64,000 bases of DNA, taken from Methanobrevibacter millerae. Its GTDB lineage: Archaea > Methanobacteriota > Methanobacteria > Methanobacteriales > Methanobacteriaceae. Shown in pieces: positions 55,501 through 64,000 of this stretch. Made by a program: the position numbers and the translations under genes. The stretch lies in NCBI RefSeq assembly GCF_001477655.1, contig NZ_CP011266.1, positions 372,001 to 436,000 on the forward strand, read 5' to 3'. How positions within the stretch are numbered: position 1 is the stretch's first letter; each line of letters opens with the position of its first letter. The notes under the pieces are model-generated. The model worked only from the letters and a program-made list of their open reading frames with translations, was not told the origin of the DNA and made no database searches.

Positions 55501-58500
55501 TAGGTGGTGCTATATATATTGATAGTGTCAGTACATATTCCAATATTATTGATGCTAACTTTACTGATAACTCTGCTGTTTTAGGTGGTGCTATATATAT
55601 TAGAGGTAGTGAAACCAGAATTGGTAATGCTAACTGTGATGGTAATAATGCTACTCGTTATTTAGCATTTGCTGTTGATAATATGTATAATATGTATAAC
55701 CCTATGGGTGGAGCTATTGGTATTAATGGTAATCATTCAATTATATATAATACAACATTTTCAAGTAATACGGCTGTAAGTGATGGTAATTTACGTAGTT
55801 ATGGAGGAGCTATTACTATTCAAGGTTATAATACTACACTTGAAAATACAGATTTCGAATTTAACCAGGCTATTATTGGTGGTGCAATATACTACAGAGG
55901 TACCTTAAACGACATTAACGACACTGAATTCAGAAACAACAGTGCTATTCAGGGTGGTGCAGTCTACATTGATAAATCTGATGCTACTTTTGGTAGTTCA
56001 AGATTTTATAATAACTCTGCTACTCATGATTTAAGATTTGCTCATTCATTTGATGATTTGCTTGCTATTGGTGGAGCAGTTAACATTCCGGGTAACAGTA
56101 TATTCGTATACGACTCAGAATTCATTAACAACACTGCTTATGGTATAAATGAAAAAGGCGGTCTTGGTGGTGCTATTGCAGTAAATGGTTCAGATGATCA
56201 TATTGTTAATTCCAAATTTGAAAATAACCATGCTATTCGAGGAGGTGCTTTCTATTTGGATGGTGATATGGTATATGTTATTGGTTCAAACTTTACTGAT
56301 AATCGTGCTGTTCAAGGTGGTGCTGGTTACATCGATGGTGTAGATAGTTTTGTTGAAAATTCAACATTTAAAGATAACTATGCTACACATAATGACTTGA
56401 GATTCCCAGTAAGTAGTGTATTACAAAATATGCCTACTGAAGGTGGTGCTGTTCACATATTTGGTGAAAATATCAACATCAAATCTAGTGAATTCGACAA
56501 TAACCATGTAAATGCTATGACTGGTACTGAAAACAGTACTGGTGGCGGAGCAATATATGTTCAAGGTAAAAATGCTACTATTAAAGATTCCACATTCAAT
56601 GCAAACTCTGCTTTAAAAGGTGGTGCAATATTTATCATTGTAAATGAAACTGATGTTGTTGATTGTAATTTTACTGCAAATTCAGTATTTAATTATGATT
56701 TAAACGAAGGTTTTGGTGGTGCAATATACTTGGAAGATGCACATGATACGGATATTTTAGGATCCACTTTCATCGATAACACTGCTTCAATTAATGGTGG
56801 TGCTATTGATTGGCATGAAGGTTGTACTGATGGCCAAATCGTTGGTTGTGAATTTATCAACAACACTGCACGTGCTAATGCTGGTGCAGTATTCTGGTTC
56901 GGTAATAAAGGTATCATAAAAGATTCCAATTTCACAAATAACCGTGCAAATGGGACTGAAAAATGTATAATGGGTAACTCCGGTGACGGAGGAGCTATTA
57001 TGTGGACTGGTTCTTACGGTGGTGTTGAAAACTGTATCTTTACTGATAATTATGCAAAAGACCATGGTGGGGCTGTATTCTTACGTGGTGTAGAAGGACG
57101 TGCTGATTGTACTAATAATTCATTTAAAGACAGTATATTTGAAAACAATGTTGCTGGATCAAATGGTGGTGCAATAGATTGGCATTACGGTGCTTCTAAC
57201 GGTAGAATTGAAAATTCTGTATTCAATAACAATACTGCTCACAGATCAGCTGGTGCTTTATACTGGAATGGTCATGATGGTGTCATTTATGGTTCAAACT
57301 TCACTAATAACAGAGTAGTTGGTGATAATCCTTCTAGTGCTGGAAAAGGTGGTGATGGTGGTGCAGTCATATGGCTTGGACCTAAGGGTCTTGCTGATGA
57401 ATGTATCTTCATAAATAACTCTGCTCCTAAAAATGGTGGTGCTGTATACTTAGAATCATCTAGTTTGGGAGATAGCAGTAATACTATTTTCTCTAATTCA
57501 TACTTTGCAAATAACACTGCTGGTGTTGACGGTGGTGCTATTAATTGGAATGAAGGTTCTGAAAAAGGTAGGATTAGAAATTCTGCATTTGATAACAACT
57601 ATGCTAAAAATAATGGTGGTGCAGTGTCTTGGAAGGGTCATAACGGTTTGATTATGGATTCCAACTTCACAAATAACTCTGCTGATGTTAATGGTGGTGC
57701 TGTATCCTGGTCAGGTCTCTTTGGTAAAGTACAAGATTCCAGATTCATATCAAATAATGCATCCAATGGTGGAGCTATATTCTTAGAACACTGTGCACAT
57801 GGTGATAAGATTGAAGTTGTTGTAACAGACAGTTACTTTGAAAACAATACTGCTACCTTTGATGGTGGTGCTATCAACTGGAATAATGGTCGTATCGTTG
57901 ATATGACTGGTTTAGAATTGATAAGTAATACTGCTAACCGTGGTGGAGCTATATTCACTAATGGTACTGATGGTAGAATTATTGCTTCTTATTTCCAATA
58001 TAATGAAGCTATCCTCGGAGGAGGTTTATATTCAAATAATAATGATTTAAGAACTATCGGTTCTGAATTTGACCACAATAATGCGGTTCAGGGTGGTGCA
58101 GCTTATATTAAAGGTAACAATGGATTGATTTCAGAATCTAACTTTTATTATAACAATGCAACCTACACTTTAAGAATTGACACTGGTAGAGATAAGAATA
58201 AAACTAAAGGTGGAGCCATTTATATTGCAGGTGAAAATAATATTATAGAAGCTTCTAAATTCTATAACAACACTGCGAACGCTACTAATAAAACAGCAGT
58301 AATCGTTCAAACTACACCTGGTCTTTTAGGTGCATATCTTGATGTTACTGGTGTTGACGATGATGGACTTGGTGGAGCAATTTATGTTGGTGCAAACAAC
58401 AATAAACTTAGTTCAAACGAGTTCGACTACAATGTGGCACGTAATGGATCTGCAGTATATAATAATGCATCAAACACTTACTTCAGTGATGATTTATTCA

Positions 58501-61500
58501 TCAAGAACCAAGCATGGTCTTATGTGCTTGAAGTAAATGGTACAAATGCTGCTCACTGTAAAGATGGTATCATAAACAAAACATATTATGGCTATGATGT
58601 CAATATTAAAGTCTATAATTATGTTGGTGGAGACAATATCATAAACGGTATTTACAATGCTGGTGATGTCAGAGATGTCACATTCAATAGTGTTTCATTC
58701 ATTATCAACGATGATGTAAGTCAAGTAGATACTACTCTTCCTAGTGATATTAATCCTGTTTTGGGTGCTAAAGAGGGTGTTTTATACCAAGATCCTCGCG
58801 AAAGATATCAACCTATTATGGTTCAGGTACTCAGCAATGAAACTGGCCAGGTTGTTGATTCAAGATTAGTGCACACTGGATTATATGGTGATTATTCATA
58901 TCCGTTATCTGGATTAGATCCAGGTAATTATACTATCATGGCATACCACCCAGAAGATAGAAATTATAAGTACATTATAACAGCTAACATATTTGAAGTG
59001 CTTCCAATCACTGATTTAAACATTACAAAAAGTGTTTCTGATAAGTTAGTTACTGTTGGACATAACATTACTTTCACTATTGCTGTAAGTAATGCCGCTA
59101 ACACAAATAATGCAACTAATGTAGTTATTAATGAAATTCTTCCTCGTGGATTAACAGTTCTTGATGTTGATGCTTCAATGGGTAGTTATAATCAAGCTAC
59201 TAATGTATGGAGTATTGATCAATTGAATAATGGTGCTTCCGCTACATTGACTTTGGTTGTTAAAACTTCTGAAATTGGGTTGTTTAACAATACCGTTAAT
59301 GCTAAATGCGATCAACATGAATCAAATTATACCAATAATAATGCTACGGTAGAATTCGAAGTTGTTCCAACTAATTTAACAATTAACAAAACCGCTCTCA
59401 AGAAAGTGATTTATGTAAATGATGAAGTAACATTTGTCATTAACATTACTAATGCTGGAAGGGGTGATGTAACTGGATTGGTCGTCACTGATTTAGTTCC
59501 TCAAGGTTTTGAATTTGTAACTTCCAGTGATTCTGCTTATGATAGCGAAACCGGTATATTGAATATTACTTCATTAAACTCAGGAGAATCATATGCCTTT
59601 GATATTACATTAAGGGCTATTGCTAACGGTACATTCACTAATATAGCTAATGTTACTTGTGCTGAAAATAGAACTCCTGTATCTGATAGTGATGATGTAG
59701 TTGTTATTCCTGTTGTCAATTTGGATGTTGTCAAAACTGTGGATTATGATGATACAGCTATTGGAGACGTTGTTGTATTTACAATTACTGTAACCAACAA
59801 TGGACCTAGTGATGCTACTAATGTTATTATTAAGGATACCTTCCCTGAAGGCTTAGACTTAATTGATGGTACTTTCGATTACACAATACCATTCTTGGCT
59901 AGTGGCGATTCATTTGTATTCAACATTACTGCTAGAACAACCACTAAAGGTTCATTCACAAATTATGTGAATGCTACTTGTGCTGAAAATGACGCAGTCA
60001 AATCTTCAAATGCTACAGTAAATGTATATGTTACTGATATTAAGATTGAAAAAACAGCTAATGTAACTGAAGGGCTTGTTAACGATTTAGTTAACTTTAC
60101 TATTGTTGTCCGTAACCACGGTAACAACCCTGCTACAAAAGTTAACATTACTGATGTCTTAGATAATTCATTTGAATTTATTGACGCTGGAGGTAATTAT
60201 AATAAAAATGGTCAAACAATCGTTTGGAACTTGGATAAAATGGCTAGTGAAGAAACATTCACAACATGGATTCTTGTTAGAGTGCTAAATAATGGTACAT
60301 TCGACAATGTTGCTCATGCAAATTGTGTTGAAGAGCCTACCGTTAAAAATAGTACTGCTACTGTAACTGTATTCAAACCTGTCGATTTAGACATCGTTAA
60401 AGTTGCAGATGATAATGATTATTCTATAGGTGATGAAATCACATTTACCATTATTATAACTAATAATGGTCCATTCAATGCTACTGATGTTGTAGTTACT
60501 GATGTACTTCCTGAAGGTTTAATCCTAGTTGACGGTTATGCTTTAAATCATACTATTGCTTTCTTGGAAAGCGGTAAATCAATAAATATAACTGTTAAAG
60601 CTATAACTACTATGGAAGGTAATTTCACAAATGTTGCATCTGTATACTGTGCTGAAAATTTAACAGTAATTTTTGCTAATGTAACTGTACCTGTATATAA
60701 TCCAGATTTAAGAATCAACAAAACAGCTAATGTAACATCAACTAATGTGGGTGATCTTGTAAACTTTACAATTAATGTAAAAAATAATGGTATTATGGAT
60801 GCTACTGGCGTAGTTATTGTAGATACCATAGATGAATCTGCATTTGAAGTTGTATCCGCAAGTGAAGGTTTCACAAAAGATGGAAATAAACTCATCTGGA
60901 ATATTGGTCATCTTTTAAATAATGAATCTCGTGATGTATGGATTGTAGTTAGAACATTAACTAATGGAACATTCGTTAACATTGCTGCAGTTAACTGTAC
61001 TCAAGAGCCAAAAGTAAAAGAAAGTAATGCTACTGTAAGTGTTCATGATCCTGAGTTATCTGTGATTAAAGTTGCACTTGAAGATGTAGTATACTCCGGT
61101 AATTCCACTAGTTTCAGAATTGTTATTACTAATGATGGAGACATTGAACTTAATGGTTTATTTGTAAATGAAATAATTCCTGAAGGATTAATTTATGACA
61201 CTTATATCGGCCCTAATTGGACTAATGATGGAAACATGTTCTATTATTCCGGTTCTTTAGGTGTTGGTGAAAGCGTTGAATTAATTGTTGTGGTTAATAC
61301 TACTGTATCAGGTAATTTCACAAACGATATTATTGTGGGTGCTGCTGATGTTTTAAATCATACTGCTAGTGCTCCGATTACAGTTTACACTCCTGACTTA
61401 GTAGTTCGTGAAATATCCAATAATCCGAATGTTATTGTTGGCGAGCCTGTTAGCTTTAATGTAATTGTTACTAATGATGGTGATTGTATCCTCGGAGATG

Positions 61501-62255
61501 TATATGTTGATAATGTATTCCCTGAAGGATTAATTTACACTGGATTTGTAGGTGAAAATTGGACTAAAGTTGGTAATAGATTTGTTTACTCTGGTGTTTT
61601 AAGGGCTGGTGAATCTATCAATTACACTTTATACTTCAATACTACTGTTGGTGGTTTATTCATGCCAGAAGTTATTGCTGGTTCTAATTTAACTAGCAAT
61701 GCTACTGCAAAAGCACACTCCAATAATACTACTGTTGTCAGCGTTCCTGATATTGTAGTTATAAAAGAAGCAGATAAAAATTCAGTAAATGTTGGTGAAT
61801 TGGTTGAATTTACTATTACTGTATTAAACCCGGGTAATTGCATCCTTGGTGATGTATTTGTCATTGATGTGATTCCTGATGGATTAGAATTTGTCAGTTT
61901 CATGGGTGATGGTTGGAATAAAGTTGGTAATTTATACCTATACGAGGGTAGTTTAGCTGCTAATGAAAGTGTGAGCTTTACAATTTTATGTACTGCTACT
62001 AAAGTTGCTAACGTTACAAACGTTGCTGTTGCTGGATCAAACATGACGGGTAATGTGAATGCTAGTGCTGATGTGACTATTGTCAATGGAACAGGCCCTA
62101 CTCCGGAGCCAACTCCAGAGCCTACTCCAGATTGCCCTCAAGATGCAAAATCTTCTGCTCATGTTCCTATGGATAGCAAAGCTACTGGTAACCCAATAAT
62201 CATATTATTATTGATCATTTTTGCACTTGTTCCTTTAAGAAGACGTAAACAATAA
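52530..62255 (+). CDS. Giant adhesin-like protein ALP-7 (3241 aa) with DUF11 repeats and C-terminal anchor
   Basis: Signal peptide about MKGKKFIVIMAIFIILCSIQATTA, then a Ser/Asn/Asp-rich linker. Residues 110-500 hold two tandem copies of a domain (WGIRDYMQ...FLNNKTFTGGY...STLDLTDYG...GINFKNFN). Residues 500-2050 are beta-helix coils (GGAIYI.G...I..S.F.NN.A), including long super-repeats with GGAIDWH or GGAINWN. Residues about 2160-3180 carry nine DUF11-type repeats (VGD.V.FTI.VTNNG..DAT.V...D.LPEGL). The end is PTPEPTPEPTPD, then ATGNP, a membrane helix (IIILLLIIFALVPL) and RRRKQ, a three-part anchor signal. It lacks the C-terminal repeats of the other ALPs. At about 330 kDa it is a membrane-anchored surface rod. 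Confidence 0.93.
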   Translation: MKGKKFIVIMAIFIILCSIQATTAFEDNNLTQVDIQLADVNTGGISEISVDDSSSNTSNVQINVDSDNQVNADNDLKASNIASSSAASVNANSNLLGVGSDDLVGITAGTFIYGVDYDTGRVDDDIIPLERFFKALYWGIRDYMQANPSATREWDVFLNNKTFTGGYGDAGVGTIQTGYLSSTGSRVNYLTFNGMNFNKNMALTIHLYGGATKDDGLTSTLDLTDYGANYALLDFSTPNSSIQGINFKNFNVNDHSNTVDPSTTVPFIKLGDKSNPSLHPELLIKDCTFENITLNPDQPLYEVGQVKDLHFSKQYDTSSLSNLIKFIFWRVRDDAKNGIMEFNIFLDNNTFDGAYNGNNAISTGYYSWDNTGSSRAKYITFRNLNPNDNSFSYNRNITVNIYGGFSKDDGKTSTIDLSEYAVDYRFMDLSGGSSTLTGINFKNFNASKYSPSETTSMPFIFLGDEKIQNYRSGLVNCTFENITLNKKQPIVRIAYMNAPAGSEPLMSGGVIDGCTFINNNANQMIAISGSPPDNNHRDDGPIFYGFNASNNKFINNTGNAEFNSSTQSLGFSFKIWNEATNVTLHNNTFINNTNAVHGAAYCIIGMNVTITNNWIEGNQAVYGAGIESHVGNITIKDSVFINNLASGNHSQNSYRDGSGAAIALLGSNNYIENCTFIDNVAEGHAGVIDIVGGMHNVTNPDGSVALEVYLTANNTVIKDSIFYHNMAYDYAGGVHINGTNTRIDNCTFEDNNASFAGATRLIGENVTIINSTFNINNAIQGGACYIEGENAHIYDSIFTDNIATRAMLNPIRDNSSMITAGGALFIIGNNTIVYDNIFTDNSAIAGTTKLEGLGGALYMDGRNLTFDYNEFTNNIATQGGAAYINGNGISANVMNFTNNRAVQGGAIYIIGNNTRLSNGTYKSNNATKDMNPNVALNVTGGAVFIVGYDTNITESKFNNNYAINGNGGSIAIDGHSADILNNTFNENEAILGGAIYIDSVSTYSNIIDANFTDNSAVLGGAIYIRGSETRIGNANCDGNNATRYLAFAVDNMYNMYNPMGGAIGINGNHSIIYNTTFSSNTAVSDGNLRSYGGAITIQGYNTTLENTDFEFNQAIIGGAIYYRGTLNDINDTEFRNNSAIQGGAVYIDKSDATFGSSRFYNNSATHDLRFAHSFDDLLAIGGAVNIPGNSIFVYDSEFINNTAYGINEKGGLGGAIAVNGSDDHIVNSKFENNHAIRGGAFYLDGDMVYVIGSNFTDNRAVQGGAGYIDGVDSFVENSTFKDNYATHNDLRFPVSSVLQNMPTEGGAVHIFGENINIKSSEFDNNHVNAMTGTENSTGGGAIYVQGKNATIKDSTFNANSALKGGAIFIIVNETDVVDCNFTANSVFNYDLNEGFGGAIYLEDAHDTDILGSTFIDNTASINGGAIDWHEGCTDGQIVGCEFINNTARANAGAVFWFGNKGIIKDSNFTNNRANGTEKCIMGNSGDGGAIMWTGSYGGVENCIFTDNYAKDHGGAVFLRGVEGRADCTNNSFKDSIFENNVAGSNGGAIDWHYGASNGRIENSVFNNNTAHRSAGALYWNGHDGVIYGSNFTNNRVVGDNPSSAGKGGDGGAVIWLGPKGLADECIFINNSAPKNGGAVYLESSSLGDSSNTIFSNSYFANNTAGVDGGAINWNEGSEKGRIRNSAFDNNYAKNNGGAVSWKGHNGLIMDSNFTNNSADVNGGAVSWSGLFGKVQDSRFISNNASNGGAIFLEHCAHGDKIEVVVTDSYFENNTATFDGGAINWNNGRIVDMTGLELISNTANRGGAIFTNGTDGRIIASYFQYNEAILGGGLYSNNNDLRTIGSEFDHNNAVQGGAAYIKGNNGLISESNFYYNNATYTLRIDTGRDKNKTKGGAIYIAGENNIIEASKFYNNTANATNKTAVIVQTTPGLLGAYLDVTGVDDDGLGGAIYVGANNNKLSSNEFDYNVARNGSAVYNNASNTYFSDDLFIKNQAWSYVLEVNGTNAAHCKDGIINKTYYGYDVNIKVYNYVGGDNIINGIYNAGDVRDVTFNSVSFIINDDVSQVDTTLPSDINPVLGAKEGVLYQDPRERYQPIMVQVLSNETGQVVDSRLVHTGLYGDYSYPLSGLDPGNYTIMAYHPEDRNYKYIITANIFEVLPITDLNITKSVSDKLVTVGHNITFTIAVSNAANTNNATNVVINEILPRGLTVLDVDASMGSYNQATNVWSIDQLNNGASATLTLVVKTSEIGLFNNTVNAKCDQHESNYTNNNATVEFEVVPTNLTINKTALKKVIYVNDEVTFVINITNAGRGDVTGLVVTDLVPQGFEFVTSSDSAYDSETGILNITSLNSGESYAFDITLRAIANGTFTNIANVTCAENRTPVSDSDDVVVIPVVNLDVVKTVDYDDTAIGDVVVFTITVTNNGPSDATNVIIKDTFPEGLDLIDGTFDYTIPFLASGDSFVFNITARTTTKGSFTNYVNATCAENDAVKSSNATVNVYVTDIKIEKTANVTEGLVNDLVNFTIVVRNHGNNPATKVNITDVLDNSFEFIDAGGNYNKNGQTIVWNLDKMASEETFTTWILVRVLNNGTFDNVAHANCVEEPTVKNSTATVTVFKPVDLDIVKVADDNDYSIGDEITFTIIITNNGPFNATDVVVTDVLPEGLILVDGYALNHTIAFLESGKSINITVKAITTMEGNFTNVASVYCAENLTVIFANVTVPVYNPDLRINKTANVTSTNVGDLVNFTINVKNNGIMDATGVVIVDTIDESAFEVVSASEGFTKDGNKLIWNIGHLLNNESRDVWIVVRTLTNGTFVNIAAVNCTQEPKVKESNATVSVHDPELSVIKVALEDVVYSGNSTSFRIVITNDGDIELNGLFVNEIIPEGLIYDTYIGPNWTNDGNMFYYSGSLGVGESVELIVVVNTTVSGNFTNDIIVGAADVLNHTASAPITVYTPDLVVREISNNPNVIVGEPVSFNVIVTNDGDCILGDVYVDNVFPEGLIYTGFVGENWTKVGNRFVYSGVLRAGESINYTLYFNTTVGGLFMPEVIAGSNLTSNATAKAHSNNTTVVSVPDIVVIKEADKNSVNVGELVEFTITVLNPGNCILGDVFVIDVIPDGLEFVSFMGDGWNKVGNLYLYEGSLAANESVSFTILCTATKVANVTNVAVAGSNMTGNVNASADVTIVNGTGPTPEPTPEPTPDCPQDAKSSAHVPMDSKATGNPIIILLLIIFALVPLRRRKQ
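56740..57900 (+). repeat. Long super-repeats (about 115-120 residues) in the beta-helix of ALP-7
   Basis: Three full units and a partial fourth. Each has a coil of the GGAIDWHEG, GGAIDWHYG, GGAINWNEG or GGAINWNNG type, then GA(V/L)xWxG, GxIxxSNFTNN and GGAVxW. These units are rich in Trp, unlike the rest of the protein. Confidence 0.75.
62110..62252 (+). other. C-terminal sorting/anchor signal of ALP-7
   Basis: Pro/Thr/Glu linker (TPEPTPEPTPD), ATGNP motif, one hydrophobic helix and a basic RRRKQ end. The order is the same as in LPXTG or PGF-CTERM signals. That a sortase or archaeosortase processes it is inferred. Confidence 0.6.
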
Positions 62256-62577
62256 AATTTAACACTAAAAGGGTTTTTTAACCCTACTTTTTTTACTTTT
62301 TTTATAATTGATTACTGATTTTGATTAACTTGCCATCGTGATGTAGATGTTCTTTAACTAATTTAGTAATTTTCAATTAATATTAATATATCTTGATTGT
62401 CGCTTTCATTAAACGAATTACTTTTTAATTATTATTATAGATTATTGATGCTTTAATAAAAATATGACATGTTTTGTTTTCACCAATATTCTTCTTATTT
62501 TAGTAAATGTATTATTTAATATATTAGAAAAAACATAATATTTCATAATAATTTTTAATTAATATGGGGTAATAAAA
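62256..62577. other. Intergenic region between ALP-7 and the glmU-like gene
   Basis: After the ALP-7 terminator only AT-rich sequence is seen. A weak GGGG ribosome binding site lies at 62566-62569, ahead of the TTG start. Confidence 0.4.
62270..62299 (+). terminator. Hairpin terminator after ALP-7
   Basis: AGGGTT, loop TTTT, AACCCT, then ACTTTTTTTACTTTTTT. Confidence 0.75.
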
Positions 62578-63861
62578 TTGAAAGCAATAATTTTAAGTGC
62601 AGGTGAAGGCTCAAGAATGAGGCCATTAACACTTACAAAGCCTAAAACTATGTTGCCTGTCGCCGGTAAACCAATTATTCAGTATAACATTGAAGCATTA
62701 AAAAATAATGGTATAACAGATATTCTATTAATTGTTAGATATAAGGAAGAGATAGTCAAAGAATATTTTGGTGATGGTTCTGATTTCGGTGTTAACATCA
62801 CATATAAAACTCAAAAGGATTTCCTTGGAACTGCTAATGCTATTTCATATGGTGAAGACTTTATTGAAGATAGTTTATTGGTTTTAAATGGGGATATCAT
62901 TCTTGATGATGAAATAATTAGTGAAATCATTGAAAAATACGATGATTTAAAGCCAGATACATTGATGGTTTTAACTGAGGTAGAAGATCCTTCTGCTTTT
63001 GGTGTTGTTGAAATAGATGATGGCAACATTAAAAATATTATTGAAAAGCCTAAAAAAGAGGAAGCTCCTAGTAATTTAATAAACACAGGACTTTATGTAT
63101 TCAACAGGGATATTTTTGAAAAAATTGAAAAAACGGAAATATCTGAAAGGGGAGAATACGAAATTACCGATTCCGTATCATTGCAAATTGCTGAAGGTAA
63201 AGAGGTCATTGGTCATAAGACGGATAAGGATTGGATTGATGTTGGAAGGCCATGGGAACTTATTGAAGTAAATGAGGAGCTTATTGGCAATTTAAAAACT
63301 AAGATTAAAGGTAAAGTCGAAAACGGTGCTCATATTCATGGGGAAGTATATTTGGGCGAGGGAAGTGTTATTAAGGCTGGAGTTTACATTGAAGGTAATG
63401 TTTACATTGGTAAAAACTGTGATATAGGTCCTAATTGTTACATCAGAGGTAATACTTATCTTGGTGATAATGTGCATGTTGGTAATGCCGTTGAAATCAA
63501 AAACTCAATCATTATGGAAAATACTAATGTAAGTCACTTGAGTTATGTTGGTGACTCTGTAATTGGATCTAATTGTAACATTGCGGCCGGAACCAATCTT
63601 GCTAACTTACGTTTTGATAATGCTAATATTAAGACAAAAATCAAAGATGCAATGGAAGATAGTGGAAGACGTAAGCTTGGAGCAATTATTGGTGATTCTG
63701 TTAAGACGGGAATTAACTCAAGTTTCTCTCCGGGTGTAAAAATAGGTTCAAATTCAACTATTGGATCAAATGTTTTGTTATATGAGGACTTGCCGTCTGA
63801 TACGAGAGTATTATTAAAGCAAACTCACATTGTTCAGGACAAGAAAAAAGATAAAGATTAA
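62578..63861 (+). CDS. glmU: Bifunctional sugar-1-phosphate nucleotidylyltransferase/acetyltransferase (GlmU-like)
   Basis: TTG start (KAIILSAGEGSRMRPLTLTK follows immediately; no ATG is available). The N-terminal half is a nucleotidylyltransferase: TKPKTMLPVAGKP, VLNGDIILDDE, EDPSAFGVVEID and NTGLYVFN. From about residue 245 the C-terminal half is a left-handed beta-helix of hexapeptide repeats (GAHIHGEVYLGEGSVI, YIEGNVYIGKNCDIG), with an acetyltransferase-like NAVEIKNSIIMENTNVSHLSYVGDS. Archaeal enzymes of this build make UDP-GlcNAc from glucosamine-1-P. With glmM at 50461 it forms the UDP-GlcNAc route for pseudomurein and N-glycans. Length (427) fits the archaeal type. Confidence 0.9.
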   Translation: MKAIILSAGEGSRMRPLTLTKPKTMLPVAGKPIIQYNIEALKNNGITDILLIVRYKEEIVKEYFGDGSDFGVNITYKTQKDFLGTANAISYGEDFIEDSLLVLNGDIILDDEIISEIIEKYDDLKPDTLMVLTEVEDPSAFGVVEIDDGNIKNIIEKPKKEEAPSNLINTGLYVFNRDIFEKIEKTEISERGEYEITDSVSLQIAEGKEVIGHKTDKDWIDVGRPWELIEVNEELIGNLKTKIKGKVENGAHIHGEVYLGEGSVIKAGVYIEGNVYIGKNCDIGPNCYIRGNTYLGDNVHVGNAVEIKNSIIMENTNVSHLSYVGDSVIGSNCNIAAGTNLANLRFDNANIKTKIKDAMEDSGRRKLGAIIGDSVKTGINSSFSPGVKIGSNSTIGSNVLLYEDLPSDTRVLLKQTHIVQDKKKDKD

Positions 63862-63879
63862 TTAAAAACTAGTGATATT

Positions 63880-64000
63880 ATGGAAAATAAAAAAGACTCT
63901 ATTGTAATATGCCCTGGTGCTCAAGTGCTTGGTGATGTTGAACTTGGTGAAAATGTTTCTATTTGGCATGGTGCTGTCCTAAGAGGAGACGTAGCATCAA
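63880..64000 (+). CDS. Gamma-carbonic-anhydrase-like hexapeptide protein, cut by the window end
   Basis: Only the first 40 residues are visible: MENKKDSIVICPGAQVLGDV, then VSIWHGAVLRGDVAS. The SIWxGAVLRGD segment is the usual start of gamma-class carbonic anhydrase-like/YrdA proteins. GTGAT lies 3 bases upstream of the ATG, and the gene is 18 bases after the glmU-like gene, so they are probably co-transcribed. The metal-binding histidines lie beyond the window. Confidence 0.85.
   Translation, partial: MENKKDSIVICPGAQVLGDVELGENVSIWHGAVLRGDVAS

Noticed and set aside
61622-62086. Minus-strand frame of 154 codons within ALP-7
   Set aside because: Shadow of the DUF11 repeats; similar antisense frames occur over all repeat-rich ALPs because of biased codon use.

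Overview
The window is AT-rich DNA from a methanogenic archaeon, most likely a Methanobrevibacter species. The archaeal core is clear: Orc1/Cdc6, ribosomal protein eS1, RtcB with archease, the MptE enzyme of methanopterin synthesis, archaeal-type ApgM, TATA-box promoters and GGTGAT-type ribosome binding sites. Nearly half of the sequence codes for very large secreted adhesin-like proteins (ALPs) of the type that is expanded in gut and rumen Methanobrevibacter.

Layout. 1-27 kb is an accessory region. It holds a 5'-truncated ALP, a small ribbon-helix-helix-like gene with an unknown partner (minus strand), a second ALP, a fic gene bracketed by copies of an intergenic repeat, a zeta-toxin-like kinase with a small overlapping partner, a DUF447 flavoprotein, a broken ALP, a 1693-residue ALP, an IS630 transposase scrap, an ALP with a papain-like protease domain facing a MarR regulator, and another ALP. 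27-38.6 kb is mostly housekeeping: a tautomerase, a dUTPase-like protein, an acetolactate-synthase homologue, an Rpn-like protein, a DUF2953-GerW pair, an aminotransferase, an Sfp-type phosphopantetheinyl transferase between two YczE-like membrane proteins, mptE, orc1/cdc6 and archease. An intact IS4-type element (38802-40576, 9-bp target duplication) follows and separates archease from rtcB. 40.6-52 kb carries rtcB, mtnP, an iron-sulfur flavoprotein, a NifX-like protein, a glutamate-cysteine ligase, a CPBP protease (frameshifted)/thioredoxin/CcdA operon, eS1, a DUF92 protein, apgM, glmM and a rubredoxin. 52.5-62.3 kb is a single 3241-residue ALP, followed by a glmU-like gene and the start of a gamma-carbonic-anhydrase-like gene.

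How it fits together. Five ALPs share a C-terminal cassette of about 84-residue Ig-like repeats and lack a C-terminal membrane anchor. The giant ALP instead has nine DUF11-type repeats, a Pro/Thr/Glu linker, a TGNP motif, one membrane helix and a basic tail, which looks like a sorting signal. Long identical or near-identical repeats inside the ALPs, a decayed ALP and duplicated flanks show that this surface repertoire turns over by duplication and recombination. GlmM and GlmU-like make UDP-GlcNAc for wall and glycan synthesis. CcdA, thioredoxin, CPBP protease, rubredoxin, flavoprotein and GshA suggest thiol and oxidative-stress handling. No rRNA, tRNA or CRISPR array was recognised. All functional calls rest on reading the sequence and remembered family motifs; no database search was run.
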